Shown here: positions 1 to 10,928 of the stretch, piece by piece | Position numbering within the stretch: the first letter of the stretch is position 1 | Layout: every line of letters begins with the position of its first letter | Program-made: the position numbers and the translations under genes | NCBI GenBank assembly: GCA_027943335.1 | Contig: BSBK01001118.1 | Span: 981,501-1,045,500, forward strand | Length of the DNA stretch: 64,000 nucleotides | DNA from: Chamaecyparis obtusa | Lineage: Eukaryota > Streptophyta > Pinopsida > Cupressales > Cupressaceae | Reading direction: 5' to 3' | Notes under the pieces: generated by a model | Told to the model about the DNA's origin: nothing | Databases searched by the model: none | The model's input: the letters and a program-made list of their open reading frames with translations, nothing else

Positions 1-571
1 CCACCAATTAAGACTTTTACCTCTTAATCTCAATGGTCCATTCCTTTGCATTTCTTATAAAAGGAAAGCTCTCTCCTTCATTTTTGATATCATATTTTTG
101 AATACTAATCTTATGCTGCAGGACTTCTTGGAGACTTTTGGAACTTTTGGAAACCTTATTGTTCTTAGTCTTTCATTCTCGCATTTTAGCTTTCATGGCA
201 TCTAGCTTAGTTTCCTTTGATGCAATAGATTTAACTCACATAGCTTAATAGGAAGGATTTGTAACACTTGTTCTTTCCATTTCATAGCTTAGTTGCATTG
301 CATTTTCATTTCCATAGACTAGTTTGCATTGCATTGCATTTTTATAGTGATGTTTGAGGATATTGGCACTCTTTCCCTTGTCCTCATTCGAATCTCTCAT
401 TATGTGGTTGACTAGTAAGGTCACAAGCTTGTAGCTTTAGCTGAGAGCAAATACATCATAGTCCCTTGCAACTCCATGCATAGAGAGCTATGAGCCGCTT
501 TGTGAGGCTTCATTCTTGAGCAACCTTGCATGTAATGGTTCATAGAAGTGTGGTCATTTTTCTACCATATA
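1..571 (+). repeat. Element A 5' LTR (truncated by window start)
   Basis: Matches 16005-16575 base for base without indels. Comparison with the complete 3' copy (946 bp) shows that about 375 bp of U3 lie outside the window. The visible part starts just before the TATA box, so it holds the promoter, R and U5. It ends in ATA where the 3' copy ends in the canonical ACA, a point change in this copy. Confidence 0.93.
56..64 (+). promoter_or_regulatory. TATA box of Element A 5' LTR
   Basis: TATAAAAGG, identical in the 3' LTR at 16060-16068. It is the best core promoter in the LTR. Transcription would start about 30 bp downstream and run through the leader into gag. Confidence 0.7.
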
Positions 572-575
572 TTTT

Positions 576-593
576 TGGTGCCCACCATGGGGT
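576..593 (+). other. Primer-binding site of Element A
   Basis: TGGTGCCCACCATGGGGT begins four bases after the LTR end and starts with TGG, as expected for pairing with a tRNA 3' CCA. The donor tRNA cannot be named with confidence from sequence alone. The site differs from those of Elements B, C and E. Confidence 0.75.
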
Positions 594-690
594 AGAGTAG
601 ATTAGCTTTGTCCCTTTAATTCTGCATTTTTCATCAAAATTTTCATCAATTTTCAGCTTCATTTTTCGTGCTCTAGTTTTCTATCTCAGA

Positions 691-920
691 ATATCACGTG
701 ATACTTCTCAGGTATATCGCGCGATATACCTCATAATACCAGTGCGACACTTCGCGTCATAGAAGAATCGCACGATAGTATTGAGGTATATCACCTAGTG
801 TCGTGCGAAGTATCGCCCACATATAGAAAAGTATATCGTTCGAACTGAGGTCTATCGCGCGGATATAGGAAACTGTGTCGCGCGATACTGGTGAAGTCTG
901 AGGTATATCACCTGATACAG
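691..920. repeat. Palindrome cluster 1 (TATCGCGCGATA-like) in Element A leader
   Basis: Many variants of a self-complementary core occur in 230 bp. They include TATCACGTGATA at 692-703, the perfect 20-bp palindrome GGTATATCGCGCGATATACC at 711-730, TCGCACGATA at 768-777, and further TATCGCGCG and TCGCGCGATA forms near 853 and 877. CpG density is much higher than in the surrounding sequence. Related clusters lie at 2336-2510 and 14465-14690. Confidence 0.85.
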
Positions 921-1305
921 CAGAGAGCTAGATTTTGAGTTTTATCAGTCGAATTTGATCACATTTAGTTTGCTGGCTTACTTTGCTGCATTTAAACAGG
1001 GTTAATTTACATTTCTTAGTCTAAATTGATCAGGTTTTTACATTGCTTTCACTTAGATTTTGGTTTTCCTAACCTTAGTTGTCTAACAAGTTGTGGTTGT
1101 AGGTGCTTTGCTTGAACAGAAATCGCTATAAATTGCATGTCAAAGAGGGCTACTAACATTTTTGCAGGGCTGCCCAAAGCATAAACAAAAGCAAAAGAAA
1201 TTGTTTTTAAAGTGTTTGTGATTTATTTCCTTTCAAGTGTGGCATTTACTAATTGTATTAGGAACTTTAATACTTTGTGAAAAGGATTTTGAGGTGGTAG
1301 GAGAA

Positions 1306-1450
1306 GTATGCTCTTCACCTTTAGGTGAACCAGAAAATGCTGACCCATCTTAAGGTTTTTGGAAGCAAGGGTGTAATTAAATTTTGCTTGGTGTGTTTGG
1401 GAGAAGTTTTTGAGATAAGGGAGTATGCTCTTCACCCTTGCGGTGAACCA
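1306..1450 (+). repeat. Duplicated small hairpin in Element A leader
   Basis: Two copies of GTATGCTCTTCACC start at 1306 and 1423, 117 bp apart. Each is followed by GGTGAACCA, making stem TTCACC/GGTGAA with loop TTTA (1314-1329) or CTTGC (1431-1447). The stems are identical and the loops differ, as expected if the structure matters. Confidence 0.6.
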
Positions 1451-1845
1451 AAAACCTTGAACCTCAAAAATCATCCATTCTTTGTTTAGTTTAGGATCCT
1501 TTAGCAGGCCTGCTCTTGAGCAATCAAGAGGAATGACCCAAGTGGGGACAACCTTGTCATCATTTTCCTTGGTGGCGAGTGATTTCAACTCACTATAATC
1601 TCAAGGCTATCGAGGACACAAAACCTTGGTAGACATAACACTTGTCTTCACTTGATGTGAGTAGCTTGTGGGATTGCGACCATGGGGAAAAAATTGAGCA
1701 AGAATGCTTAAGGTACTCTTGCGGCCGCGAGGTCCTAGTCCTTTATGAGGAGCAAGAGGGGTGTTGTGAACGGAAGCCCTTATTAAGAACCATTAGATAG
1801 AAGCCACCTTGTTTAGCCGCTTATCTTCTTAGTGCAAGGATTGAT

Positions 1846-1955
1846 CCAAGTGGTTTACCCAGATCACCTTAAGATACTCACCATATGTGTCCCTTTGGTT
1901 GTGTCATTTGACACTTCCATGACAAAGCCAATATCTCGTGTGGGTAACCACTTGG
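1846..1955 (+). other. Long-range stem with internal hairpin in Element A leader
   Basis: CCAAGTGGTTTACCC (1846-1860) pairs with GGGTAACCACTTGG (1942-1955), with one bulged base. Inside it, GTGTCA (1901-1906) pairs with TGACAC (1909-1914). It could fold as a structured RNA domain; no function can be read from the sequence. Confidence 0.4.
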
Positions 1956-2335
1956 TGTGAGGCAAGGGGGCATCAAGTTGTGGGCTAAGTTGGTACGTAT
2001 TGAGCCTTGACTTTTTTAGGATAGATTTTCTTGAATTGTCTTCAATTGTGTGATACCAGTGTAAATGTTCTCACATACAAACAATCCGTAGCATTCATAG
2101 GGTGCTTTTTCAATTCTAATATCACAAGTGTTTATCTTGGCAAGGTTGCTTTTGTCCTTGTTTCAAGTGTTTGAGACATGTTTGATCCCTCACTGTTTGC
2201 AAACCTGCCAAAATTCTACTGATATTGTGATTGAAATTGAAAACATCAACCCTCAGACCAAAATTTTTGACCAAACAAACCCAAAAACATAAATTTTACA
2301 CAGTTCTGGTCAAGAGTTAAGCAATTTTGCAACAG

Positions 2336-2510
2336 TATCGCCTGCTTTGAGAAGAAATATCGTGTGATAGTTCACCCCTAATAAACTATCACCCGATCTG
2401 CCTAGTGTTTATCGCCCAGCTATTGTGAGGTCTATTGCCTGATATAAGGTGAAGTATCACTTGGTTATAGGTGTATCACCCTGGTAGCCTGGAGTATATT
2501 GCCTGGTTAA
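2336..2510. repeat. Palindrome cluster 2 in Element A leader
   Basis: Contains AGTATCGCCTG, AATATCGTGTGATAG, CTATCACCCGATC, TTATCGCCCAGC and similar forms roughly every 20-30 bp. It is a more degenerate version of cluster 1, with many C-to-T type changes. Confidence 0.65.
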
Positions 2511-2985
2511 TTTCTGTCGTGCTTTCAATTTGATCAGTTTCAATTGCTGTTAGTCAGGTTAGGTCTTTGAGTAGGCTTCTTGCTCTATCGTTCGAGACCT
2601 GTCTTGACTCTAAATTTTTTATTTTAGTCCTCTGGGATAACATCATCTGATTTACGAAATCACTTTGGGAATAATTGTCAAATTAGAAGGCCATTCTTGG
2701 TGACAAGGTTCATCTCTAGGATTGTTAGCTACATTCTTGGAAAATTTTAGTGCTCTTATTATCCAAATCACTTTCATTTAAATCTCAATTTCAATTATAT
2801 TTTGGACCTCTTGGTTCAAAAGTGAAAGGGTAGTCACCCTTTGATTTGAAGCACCTCTTTGACAGTGTTGGTAAAGCCCCTTTTCTATCTTTTCATTTCT
2901 CTTTGGACAATAGAGGACTTTGATTATCCTAGTTTGGTGTTGACACTTTGAGAGGTCATCTTATCATTAAGAGTCATTTTCTTTC

Positions 2986-5157
2986 ATGTCAGTTACCACA
3001 AACTACCAAGTCAATCAAGGGAAGCGACCCCCTGTTGTGTTTAATCAGTTACCACCAGTCAAGACTCGTCAACATCATAAGGGAAAAGGACCCCTTTTTG
3101 ATTAATCTCCTAAGAGTGGATCTAAGGATTGCTTTAATCCAAAGGGTAATCCTAGTGAAGTAAGCACCTCTTTAGCACCACTTTCATCAAGTATGGACAT
3201 GAGTTACACTTTCACTCGACAACAAAGAGAAGCCATGAATCAAACTCTTGAGGATATCTTCCAACGGCATAGGAGAGAGTACGGTGGTTCTTCTCACGCT
3301 AGTCCACCCGGGTCACCTCCCAACAACGCGAGATATTTTGATGCCCACCAATGAGCTGAGAGACATTATAAGCAAACTCACTCAGATTCAGGGTCACAAC
3401 ATGAGGACCAGAACAATGAATCTAGTGACCACCACATCAACGCAGCCAACGCAATAAGGCATTTGAGACCATCCTCTCCACTTAAAGATACCTCTCGATA
3501 TGCAAATACAAGATCGAAAAGCATTGAGAGGGAGAAGCAAGCCTATTTGGATGAACAAGCTACTAAAAAGGAGAAATTTAGACAACTAGAAGAAGAGGAA
3601 CATGCATTATTGGACATAAGGAAGAGAGTCGCCCAAGAAGAAGAAAATAGACTCTATGCACAACAACTCCAAAGTCGATTCAATGGGAGGGGTACCAATA
3701 GTGGGACCAACTCACCCCCATCTACCCCTTCACCAAGTCCTAGAGGAAGATCAAGGACACCCTCACGATCCCCAAGTCCTAGAGGAAGAAGGACTTCAAG
3801 ATATGATCATCATAGGAGAAAATCATCTCATAGACATTCAAAGAAACCCTCCCAACAAACACATCATGGCTCACAACATGGAAGAAGTTATACCAACTTT
3901 GATAAAATAGATTTTATGACTATGCAACAAGAACCATCCTTTCAAGCATATGTGGAAAGATATGTGGAACAAATAAAGGATCAATTCCTAGAAAGCCTTA
4001 TTAACAAAGGTGCTAAGGTCCCATACAATTTTGATGTCCACCAAAAGATTAAGAAACAGAATCCTTCAACCAATGAGATGATCATGCAAATGCAGAAGGA
4101 TATAGAAAGGATGAGGGCTCCTAAGAGCACATTTAATTTGGACTCCATATGTCCCAACCCGATTGACAAGAGTGTGGTGTTGGTTGAGTTCCCTAAGAAA
4201 GTTGAGTTTCCAAACTATGACAAATATGATGGCGTTGGTGACCCCCATGACCATGTTCGACAGTTCTACATAATGAGCTTTTCTTTTCATCATGAAGACT
4301 CCTACTTGATGAGATTATTTCCAAGGAGTCTCAAAGGTCAAGCCATGGAGTGGTTCACCAACCTTACTCCTCCAATAAAGACATTTAAAGAACTCTTCCA
4401 AAGATTTGTTCAGCATTTTTCTTATAATCTATCAAGGTTGGTCACAATGCTTGATTTGTGCAAACTTAAACAAAATCAAGGAGAACCTTTTGTCATTTTC
4501 CTACAAAGATGGAGACGTTTGTGCTCAAAATATCCAAAGACAATTCCTGAGGAGGAAAGAATAGACATCATTGTGAGTAACTTAGTGCCAAAATTAAGAT
4601 ATGAGGTAAGAAAGATCCCATTTAATTCTTTTGATACCATGGTAGAAGTGGCATGTCACATAGAGGATGTCCTAAAAGAACAAGGAATTTTGGCTAAATC
4701 AACTAATAACAACAATGGCCAAAACAACAACAATAATGGTTATAAGGACAAAAAGAACTCTTATTGGAACAAGAATAAACACGTGGTCAATGATGGAGTT
4801 GTTGGCTCATCACAACCTAAGAATGAAGGAGTTCTTAACCTCTCCAATGTGGTACAAGCCATGAAACTACAAACGTCTCCAGGACAACAAGAGAATAAAC
4901 CCAAGTATCAAGGGAGACCTAAAAAGGAAAAGAGGCAATTTACCAAACTTGGGGATTCATATGCAGACATTTTCAAGACACGAATTGCTCATAATTTGGC
5001 ACAACCTCAGGATCCTGCCAAGCACCACATACCCGATCCTAAACCTCATTGGTGGGATGAGAAGGCCTTTTGTGTCTTCCACAATGGAATTGGACATGAT
5101 ATAGAAAATTGTTTTAGGCTTAAACATCTTGTCCAAGACCTCATTGAAAGTGGATGA
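2986..5157 (+). pseudogene. gag: gag of Element A (capsid/nucleocapsid, two early stops)
   Basis: Encodes the structural Gag protein that would form the cytoplasmic particle. The frame opens at ATG 2986 and is broken by TAA at 3103 and TGA at 3352, after which it is open to 5155. An Arg/Ser-rich basic segment (nt ~3712-3850, repeated SPSPRGR) precedes the retrotransposon Gag domain (nt ~4200-4650, with YDGVGDPHDHVRQFY and LKGQAMEWF). An Asn-rich stretch follows, then a variant zinc knuckle CVFHNGIGHDIENC (C-x2-H-x4-H-x4-C) just before the end. The same frame continues past the terminal TGA into protease, so ancestral gag-pol was probably one polyprotein. I chose the upstream ATG because the reading before the first stop is compositionally the same protein. 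Confidence 0.85.
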
Positions 5158-6474
5158 TTACAAGTTGATGGTTTAACTACTAATGCGGATCATAAGGCTT
5201 TTAAAGAACCCTTGCCCAAATATGAGAAAGGAGAGAATTCTAACAACAAGCATGGCAAGGCCGCTATTAACTATACTTACACAAATGCTGAAAATGTTAT
5301 TAATATGCTTGAAGTGGTTGATGATAATATCAACATGATGAGAGGGAAAGATCCTTATGGATATTATGTGGATTCAACTCCTATGCCCGATGAAGGACCC
5401 GTTGTGGTGCTAAGAGGTCCTCACTCACAAAGGATGTCCCAAACTCTTAATGTTGTCACTAGAAGCCAAGCTCAAGGTCCCATTGTTATTAGAGGTCCTA
5501 ACTCTAGTAAGTCTAAGCAACCAGTGTCAAGGGGTGTTCTTTCAAAATCTGTTATTGGTCCTGAGTTGAATTATAATCTTGTTGACCAATTACAACGTAC
5601 ACCAACATAGATATCTATTTTTGAACTTTTAGAATTGTCCCCTAAGCATAAGCGTGTCCTTGAGGATGCTTTGCGAGCAGCCAGTGTCCCTAACAACTTA
5701 GCTATTGATCAATTTCAGAATATGGTCAACCATTTGGCTAGCCCTCATTACCTCACTTTCTCAGAAGAAGACGACAAATCCATCAGTCACCCACATAACT
5801 TGGCCTTACACATTGAAGTCATGATTCATAAAAATCGTGTCAGGCGTGTATTGATAGATGGGGGTGCGGGGCTTAATATTTGTACCATGAGTTTGTTGAA
5901 GGCTCTAGGATATTCTGAAGAAGTCATTGATACAAGGAAAAAGATCACAATCAAGGCATATGATGAAGTGGAAAGAAGTTCTAAGCGATTGGCTATTTTG
6001 CCTATTTGCATCGGTCCAGTAGAAAAGGATATCTTATTTCAAATTGTTGATGTTGGACCTTTAGCCTACAACATTTTGCTAGGTAGGCCATGGATTCACG
6101 AAATGCAAGCAGTCCCATCAACGTATCACCAGTGTGTTAAGTTTCCCCATAATGGTGTAGAAATTTGTATACCTGGAGATAGTGCTTTGTCAGTTAATAA
6201 TATTTCTACTAGATCACATGTACCTTTGAATAGGGAAGCTGACAGTTCTAGTATTTCACTTGAACAATGCAAGCAGAAGTTTAAGACCATAGATCTTGGG
6301 ATGGGAGATTATCAAATTGATTCTTTTACAAAAATGCCAATCTCTCCTAGGTCTTATGGGAAACCATCACCAAACATGAAACCTTCATCATCAACAATGA
6401 CATTATTTGGCAAATTTGTTGAGTCTTCAGTTCCTATTCAGGAAGAGAAAGAGGAAGTTGTCGTAAGAGACTAG
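5158..6474 (+). pseudogene. Protease region of Element A polyprotein
   Basis: Continues the gag frame, with stops at 5155 and 5608. The retropepsin-like aspartic protease shows the active site as LIDGGAGLNIC (nt ~5851-5883), with Asp-Gly-Gly instead of the usual Asp-Ser/Thr-Gly. I recall this variation from Tat/Athila-type elements. A flap/Ile-Leu-Gly motif (NILLGRPWIHEM) follows near 6070-6105. It would cleave the polyprotein during particle maturation. The N-terminal ~130 codons (5212-5610) form a linker from gag without a recognisable domain. Confidence 0.8.
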
Positions 6475-7743
6475 ATCTATCATGAGGAAAAATACCAACA
6501 TAATGAGAACTTTGCTCCTTCACCTAAAGCTTATGGGAGAGGGTATACCTTGGTTAAGAATATGGGTTATCCAGGATATGGTCCCCTTAGCCATAGGTTG
6601 GATGCTAAAGTTGAACCTCTTAACCATGCCCTTTTTGGATGAAAGAATAAGTCAACAGTTGGCTTAGGCTTTAAAAATAAGAAGAAGAAAGGTGTCCCTA
6701 TCCCAGCTGCGACGGACAATGATAGTGATTCAGACTACACACCTGATCTTTCTAATCAACAAGACATATTTGATGATTGGGTACCTTCAACAAATCTCCT
6801 TTGGGGAGATTCAAAAGATTTGATAATTGACGGTCCTACTATCCTAGCTGCGATGGATAGTGACTATATGAATGCTAGATTGACAATGGAAAGTGTTGCT
6901 ATCCTAGCTGCAATGGATAGTAACAATGCTAGCATTAGAGAAGGGGAAACCTTTCCCAACCTTGAGGCTTCTACATCACAAGGCCCAAATGATGATTCAG
7001 AAATAGACTCACATGAGTTCGAATGGGATTCACTTTCAAATGCAACAGTTGATTTGGACATGGATGTTGTCCATACATATAGTATTCAACCCGATGCGGC
7101 TAGTGAGCTTAGTGTAGGACTAGAGGATTGTACTCCTTGAATTACCTTAGTGGACGATGCTTCGTTTGGTAGGATGAGTCCTAATTCGGGTATCTTAGGA
7201 GAAGACTTGATGAATCCCAATTGTATGGTCACCAGAGATAACACCTTTCACATAAATAACATTGAACCAGTCATTGACCTACCCCTTGTTCACTATGACC
7301 TAATTGACTGGTCTCAGCACCATCAAGAGCCTAAATTCCTCACTTTTCAGAATGATTACAAAATTGCCTGCTATCTGAATGCTCTTGAACCCGTGGCTTC
7401 TTCCACCAGTGAACCAACAACAAGTATGATGGAGCCTGATATTAAGTACCTCAGTCTAAAAATAAAAGAAAAAGAAAAAAAGAAAAAAAGGTCTGATGGC
7501 GAAAACCACTTTGTGGCGGTATCAGAACCAAAAATAGTAAAAAGAAATGATGTATCTGAGGGTGAAAACCTCTTTGAGGTGCCTAAGGATGGAGTACTTA
7601 ATAACTTGCCGAGTTATTTTCAGGACAGATCATCAGTCTTGATTGAGCCAACAAAACTAGTTAATTTGAACACAGAAGAAGCTCCTCAAATAATTCATCT
7701 TGCTCAGTCTTTATCAGAAGAAGAAACCAAGGCATATATATAA
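6475..7743 (+). pseudogene. Protease-RT linker of Element A with G-patch-like motif
   Basis: Same frame, with stops at 6475, near 6640 and at 7138. It has no enzyme domain. Visible features are a Gly-rich GYTLVKNMGYPGYGPL stretch (nt ~6541-6590), which resembles the G-patch-like motif often found between protease and RT in Tat polyproteins, a Lys-rich tract, an acidic Ser/Asp-rich segment, and two copies of ILAAMDS (near 6841 and 6901) from a short internal duplication. The G-patch assignment is tentative. The frame continues towards RT after TAA at 7741. Confidence 0.6.
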
Positions 7744-8693
7744 TTCTTACAAAAGAAGAAAATTAATTTTGCATGGACATATTTAGACATGCCAGGGCTT
7801 GACACAAATCTTATAATGCATCACTTATCCATAGCTCTAGGAGTCAAACCAGTGAAATAGAGACTCAGAAAAATGCATCCATATGTAGCTCTCCTTGTCA
7901 AAGCAGAATTAGAAAAACTTTTGAGAGCTAGATTCATCAGAGCCATCGATTATGTAGAATGGATTTCAAACATAGTACTAGTTTCCAAACATGATGGGTC
8001 CATTCGTGTATGCACAGATTTTAGAGATTTAAACAAAGCATGCCCAAAGGATGATTTTCCACTTCTAAACATTGACATGATAGTGGACATGACAGCGGGT
8101 TATGAAATATACTCTCTAATGGATGGTTTCTCAGGATATAATCAAATTAAAATAGCTCCCGAAGACCAAGAGAAAACAACGTTCACATGTGCATGGGGAA
8201 CCTATTGCTGGAATGTATGCCATTTAGGTTAAAGAATGCAGGAGCAACATACCAATGAGCTATGACCATAATTTTTCATGATATGATGCATAAGAACATG
8301 GAAGATTATGTGGATGATACCTTGGCTAAATCAAGAAAAAGGGATGCACACCTTACCGATTTGGAAGTAATTCTAGATCGCATGGAATAGTTTCAACTCA
8401 GATTGAATCCAAAGAAGTGCACATTTGGTGTCACCTCAGGCAAACTTTTAGGATTTATAATATCAGCAAAAGGTATAGAGGTTGATCCCGAAAAGGTCCA
8501 AGCAATTTTAGATATGCCACCTCCAAGAAACATTAGTCAGATGAGAAGTCTTCAAGGATGACTCCAGTCAATTAGGAGTTTTATCTCACAGCTGGCAGAT
8601 AGAGCACAACCCTTTAATAAGACACTACATAAGGGTGCTTCTTGCGTATGGAATGAGGAATTCCAAAAGAGCCTAGATCAAATTAAACAATAC
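7744..8693 (+). pseudogene. Reverse transcriptase of Element A
   Basis: Copies the element RNA into DNA in the particle. Conserved RT blocks read in order: SIRVCTDFRDLNKACPKDDF (nt ~8002-8061), LMDGFSGYNQI (~8116), then a one-base deletion near 8215 that moves the frame, MPFRLKNAGATYQ, and catalytic YVDD at 8307-8318. LNPKKCTFG and the connection region lead into RNase H. Stops occur at 7858, 8266, 8390 and 8559. At 8266 and 8559 the family usually has Arg, consistent with CGA-to-TGA decay. The catalytic Asp pair is retained although the frame is broken. Confidence 0.88.
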
Positions 8694-9179
8694 TTGGCTA
8701 ATCCTCCAATTTTGATGCCGCCTATTCTCGAGAAACCATTGATTTTATACATTTCAGCAACAGAGTCTTCCTTGGGGGCATTGTTGGCTCAATTAGATGA
8801 TACTGGGAAAGAAAGGGCCATTTACTACATTAGTCGTACTCTAGTATCTTATGAGATCAATTATAATAACATTGAGAAGTCTTGTCTTGTAGTAGTGTTT
8901 GCTTCTCAAAAGTTGCGACACTATATGCTTGCTCATACTATACATTTGATTGCAAAAATTGATCCTCTTAAGTACTTGCTTAGTAAGGTTACCCTCACGG
9001 GTAGGCTTGCCAAGTGGATGATGGTTTTATCTAAATTTGATATAGAGTACATTAAAAGAAAGGCCATAAAATGGCAAGCTATTGCTGATCAATTAGCTGA
9101 TTTCCCAGTTAAGGATAGTATGCCTATTCAGGTAGAGTTCCCAGATGAACACATACTGTATATGACTACCCGCACTTAG
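8694..9179 (+). pseudogene. Canonical RNase H domain of Element A
   Basis: Follows the RT connection and carries the gypsy RNase H pattern: LYISATESSLGALLAQ, an IEK and KLRHYM block, then LKYLLSK and AIADQLADF. The first catalytic Asp, expected in the LYxDAS position, is Ala/Thr here (ISATE), suggesting that this domain is catalytically weakened. That fits the known presence of a second RNase H in Tat elements. A TAG at 9177 separates it from the next domain. Confidence 0.75.
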
Positions 9180-9690
9180 AAGATGTTCTTTGATGGCTCC
9201 CACATGCAAAATGGATCAGGTGCTGGAGTATTATTTGTCTCTCCACATGGGTACAACATTCCAAAGTCTTTCCAACTTTTATTCCCATGTACAAATAATA
9301 TTGCCGAATATGAAGCTTTGACCAATGGATTGAAAATGGCTATAGAATGGAACATAATAGAATTACATGTCTTTGGGGATTCACAACTAATTATCAACCA
9401 AGTCAATGAGGAGTATCAAACTAAGGATGATAAATTGGTACCTTACAAAAAGATGGTTGAATCATTGAGGCATTACTTTACATTTGTGACATTTCAACAG
9501 ATCCCTAAGATAGAGAACAAAGCTGCAAATGCGATGGCCACATTAGCTTCACTCCTTCAGTTGGAACAACATGAATCAAGATTTGAATTCTTGGTGGAAG
9601 AGCTACATCATCCCATATTTGACTCATCTGAAAGCCATGTCATTTGTACCCTTGTCACACATGAGTCTTCCCGCTATGGTGCTATCTATT
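9180..9690 (+). pseudogene. Second, archaeal-type RNase H (aRNH) of Element A
   Basis: Encodes FFDGSHMQNGSGAGVLF, NNIAEYEAL and VFGDSQLIINQV, then NKAANAMATLA. The Asp-Glu-Asp residues of an RNase HI core are present; the final Asp seems to be Asn (NAMA). Tat-lineage elements are known to have captured such a domain. Here it lies between the canonical RNase H and integrase, the usual place. The frame is open through the domain. Confidence 0.8.
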
Positions 9691-10928
9691 CATATCTACG
9701 TGATGGCATCATCCCTGACACTTTCAACTGTTCTGAACGTCAAAACCTCATTTGTAACACCTCTCACCACACCCTTATCTTTGGTGATTTATATAGGAGG
9801 GGTTTAGATGGGACACTCTTTAGGTGCTTGGAAAAGGAGGAATTCGACCAAGCGTTAGTTGACATCCACGAGGGCATTTGTGGTGGACACTCTAATGGTC
9901 TTGCCATGGCCCGAAGGTTGCTTAAGGCGGGTTATTATTGGCCCATGATGCAGATAGACACAGTAGCCTTTGTTAAGTCTTGTGAAAAATGTCAAAAACA
10001 TGGAAACCTAATTCATACTCCAGGTAGGGAGCTGATTCCTTCTATTTCTCATTGACCATTTCAGCGCTGGGCCTTTGATCTAGTTGGGCAGATTCATCCC
10101 AACTCATTAGGTGGACATAAGTTCATTATTACTACCACTGACTACTTCACAAAATGGGTGGAAGCTATGCCACTTTCTGTTGCTTCAGGGAAGACTATCT
10201 CTTTGTTTATCTTGAATCATATTATTTGCCAATTTGGAGTGCCTTATGAGATTATCACTGATAACGAAGGTCAATTCAAGAATAAGGACCTAAAGCATTT
10301 ATGCAAAAAGTTTAAAATCAAGCAACATTGGTCCTCCATTTACTTTCCATAGGGAAATGGACAGGCAGAGGCTTCCAATAAAACCATCCTTAAGATTCTT
10401 CATAGGACAGTGCACAAGAATGGTAGGGATTGGCACTTGCAAATCAATCCCGCACTATGGGCTTACAGAACTAGCATTCATACACCTACAGGAGCTACTC
10501 CTTTTTCTCTTACTTATGGCGCTAAAGCGGTATTGCCTTTAGAAGTCAAGATACCATCACTTAGAGTCTCACTCAAAGGATTGATAATAGATGAGGATTA
10601 CCGCGTCATGAGGTTACAGGAACGAGAACTTCTAGATGAGAAGAATAAGGCTTCCTTTGATCATATGAGAGTGTATCAGAAGCGTATGTCCAAGGCATTT
10701 AATAAGAAGGTTCATCCTAGAGAGTTTCACATAGGAGATCTTGTTTTACGAGAAAATCCTAAGAACCAACAACATAGAGAACAAAAGGGTAAGTTTGAAC
10801 CTAATTGGCTTGGACCATATGTCATCATAGCTGCTTTTGGTACAGGTGCATATTTACTGTCAGATCCAGATGGAGAACAGCTCCCTGATCCCATCAACAT
10901 TTTGCACCTCAAAAAGTTCTACCCTTGA
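9691..10928 (+). pseudogene. Integrase of Element A (no chromodomain)
   Basis: Inserts the DNA copy into the genome. The zinc-binding part has His at 9867 and 9888 and the pair CEKC at 9981-9992. The catalytic core has Asp at 10077-10079, Asp at 10260-10262 (TDNEGQF) and Glu at 10368-10370 (GQAEASNK), giving D-x60-D-x35-E spacing. Two stops interrupt it: TGA at 10053, where the family has Trp, and TAG at 10350, where it has Gln in YPQGNG. The C-terminal part ends with GPYVIIAAFGTGAYLL and ILHLKKFYP before TGA at 10926. There is no chromodomain, which excludes the chromovirus branch. Confidence 0.9.

Larger units (their letters stand above)
594..2985 (+). other. Long untranslated leader of Element A
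   Basis: About 2.4 kb lie between the PBS and the gag ATG. I find no convincing sense frame here. The stretch holds two clusters of short palindromes (691-920 and 2336-2510), a duplicated small hairpin (1314-1329 and 1431-1447) and a longer inverted repeat enclosing a hairpin (1846-1955). The antisense frame at 1223-1588 has no recognisable family and is treated as chance. Long leaders are common in Tat elements and may hold dimerisation, packaging or translation signals; that role is inferred. Confidence 0.7.

Noticed and set aside
691..920. CRISPR-like array
   Set aside because: Units are irregular, degenerate and self-complementary without uniform spacers, in a eukaryotic retrotransposon leader.
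1223..1588. 121-codon antisense frame in the Element A leader
   Set aside because: No recognisable motif; it covers the duplicated hairpins and non-coding leader, and composition is like its surroundings. Treated as a chance frame.
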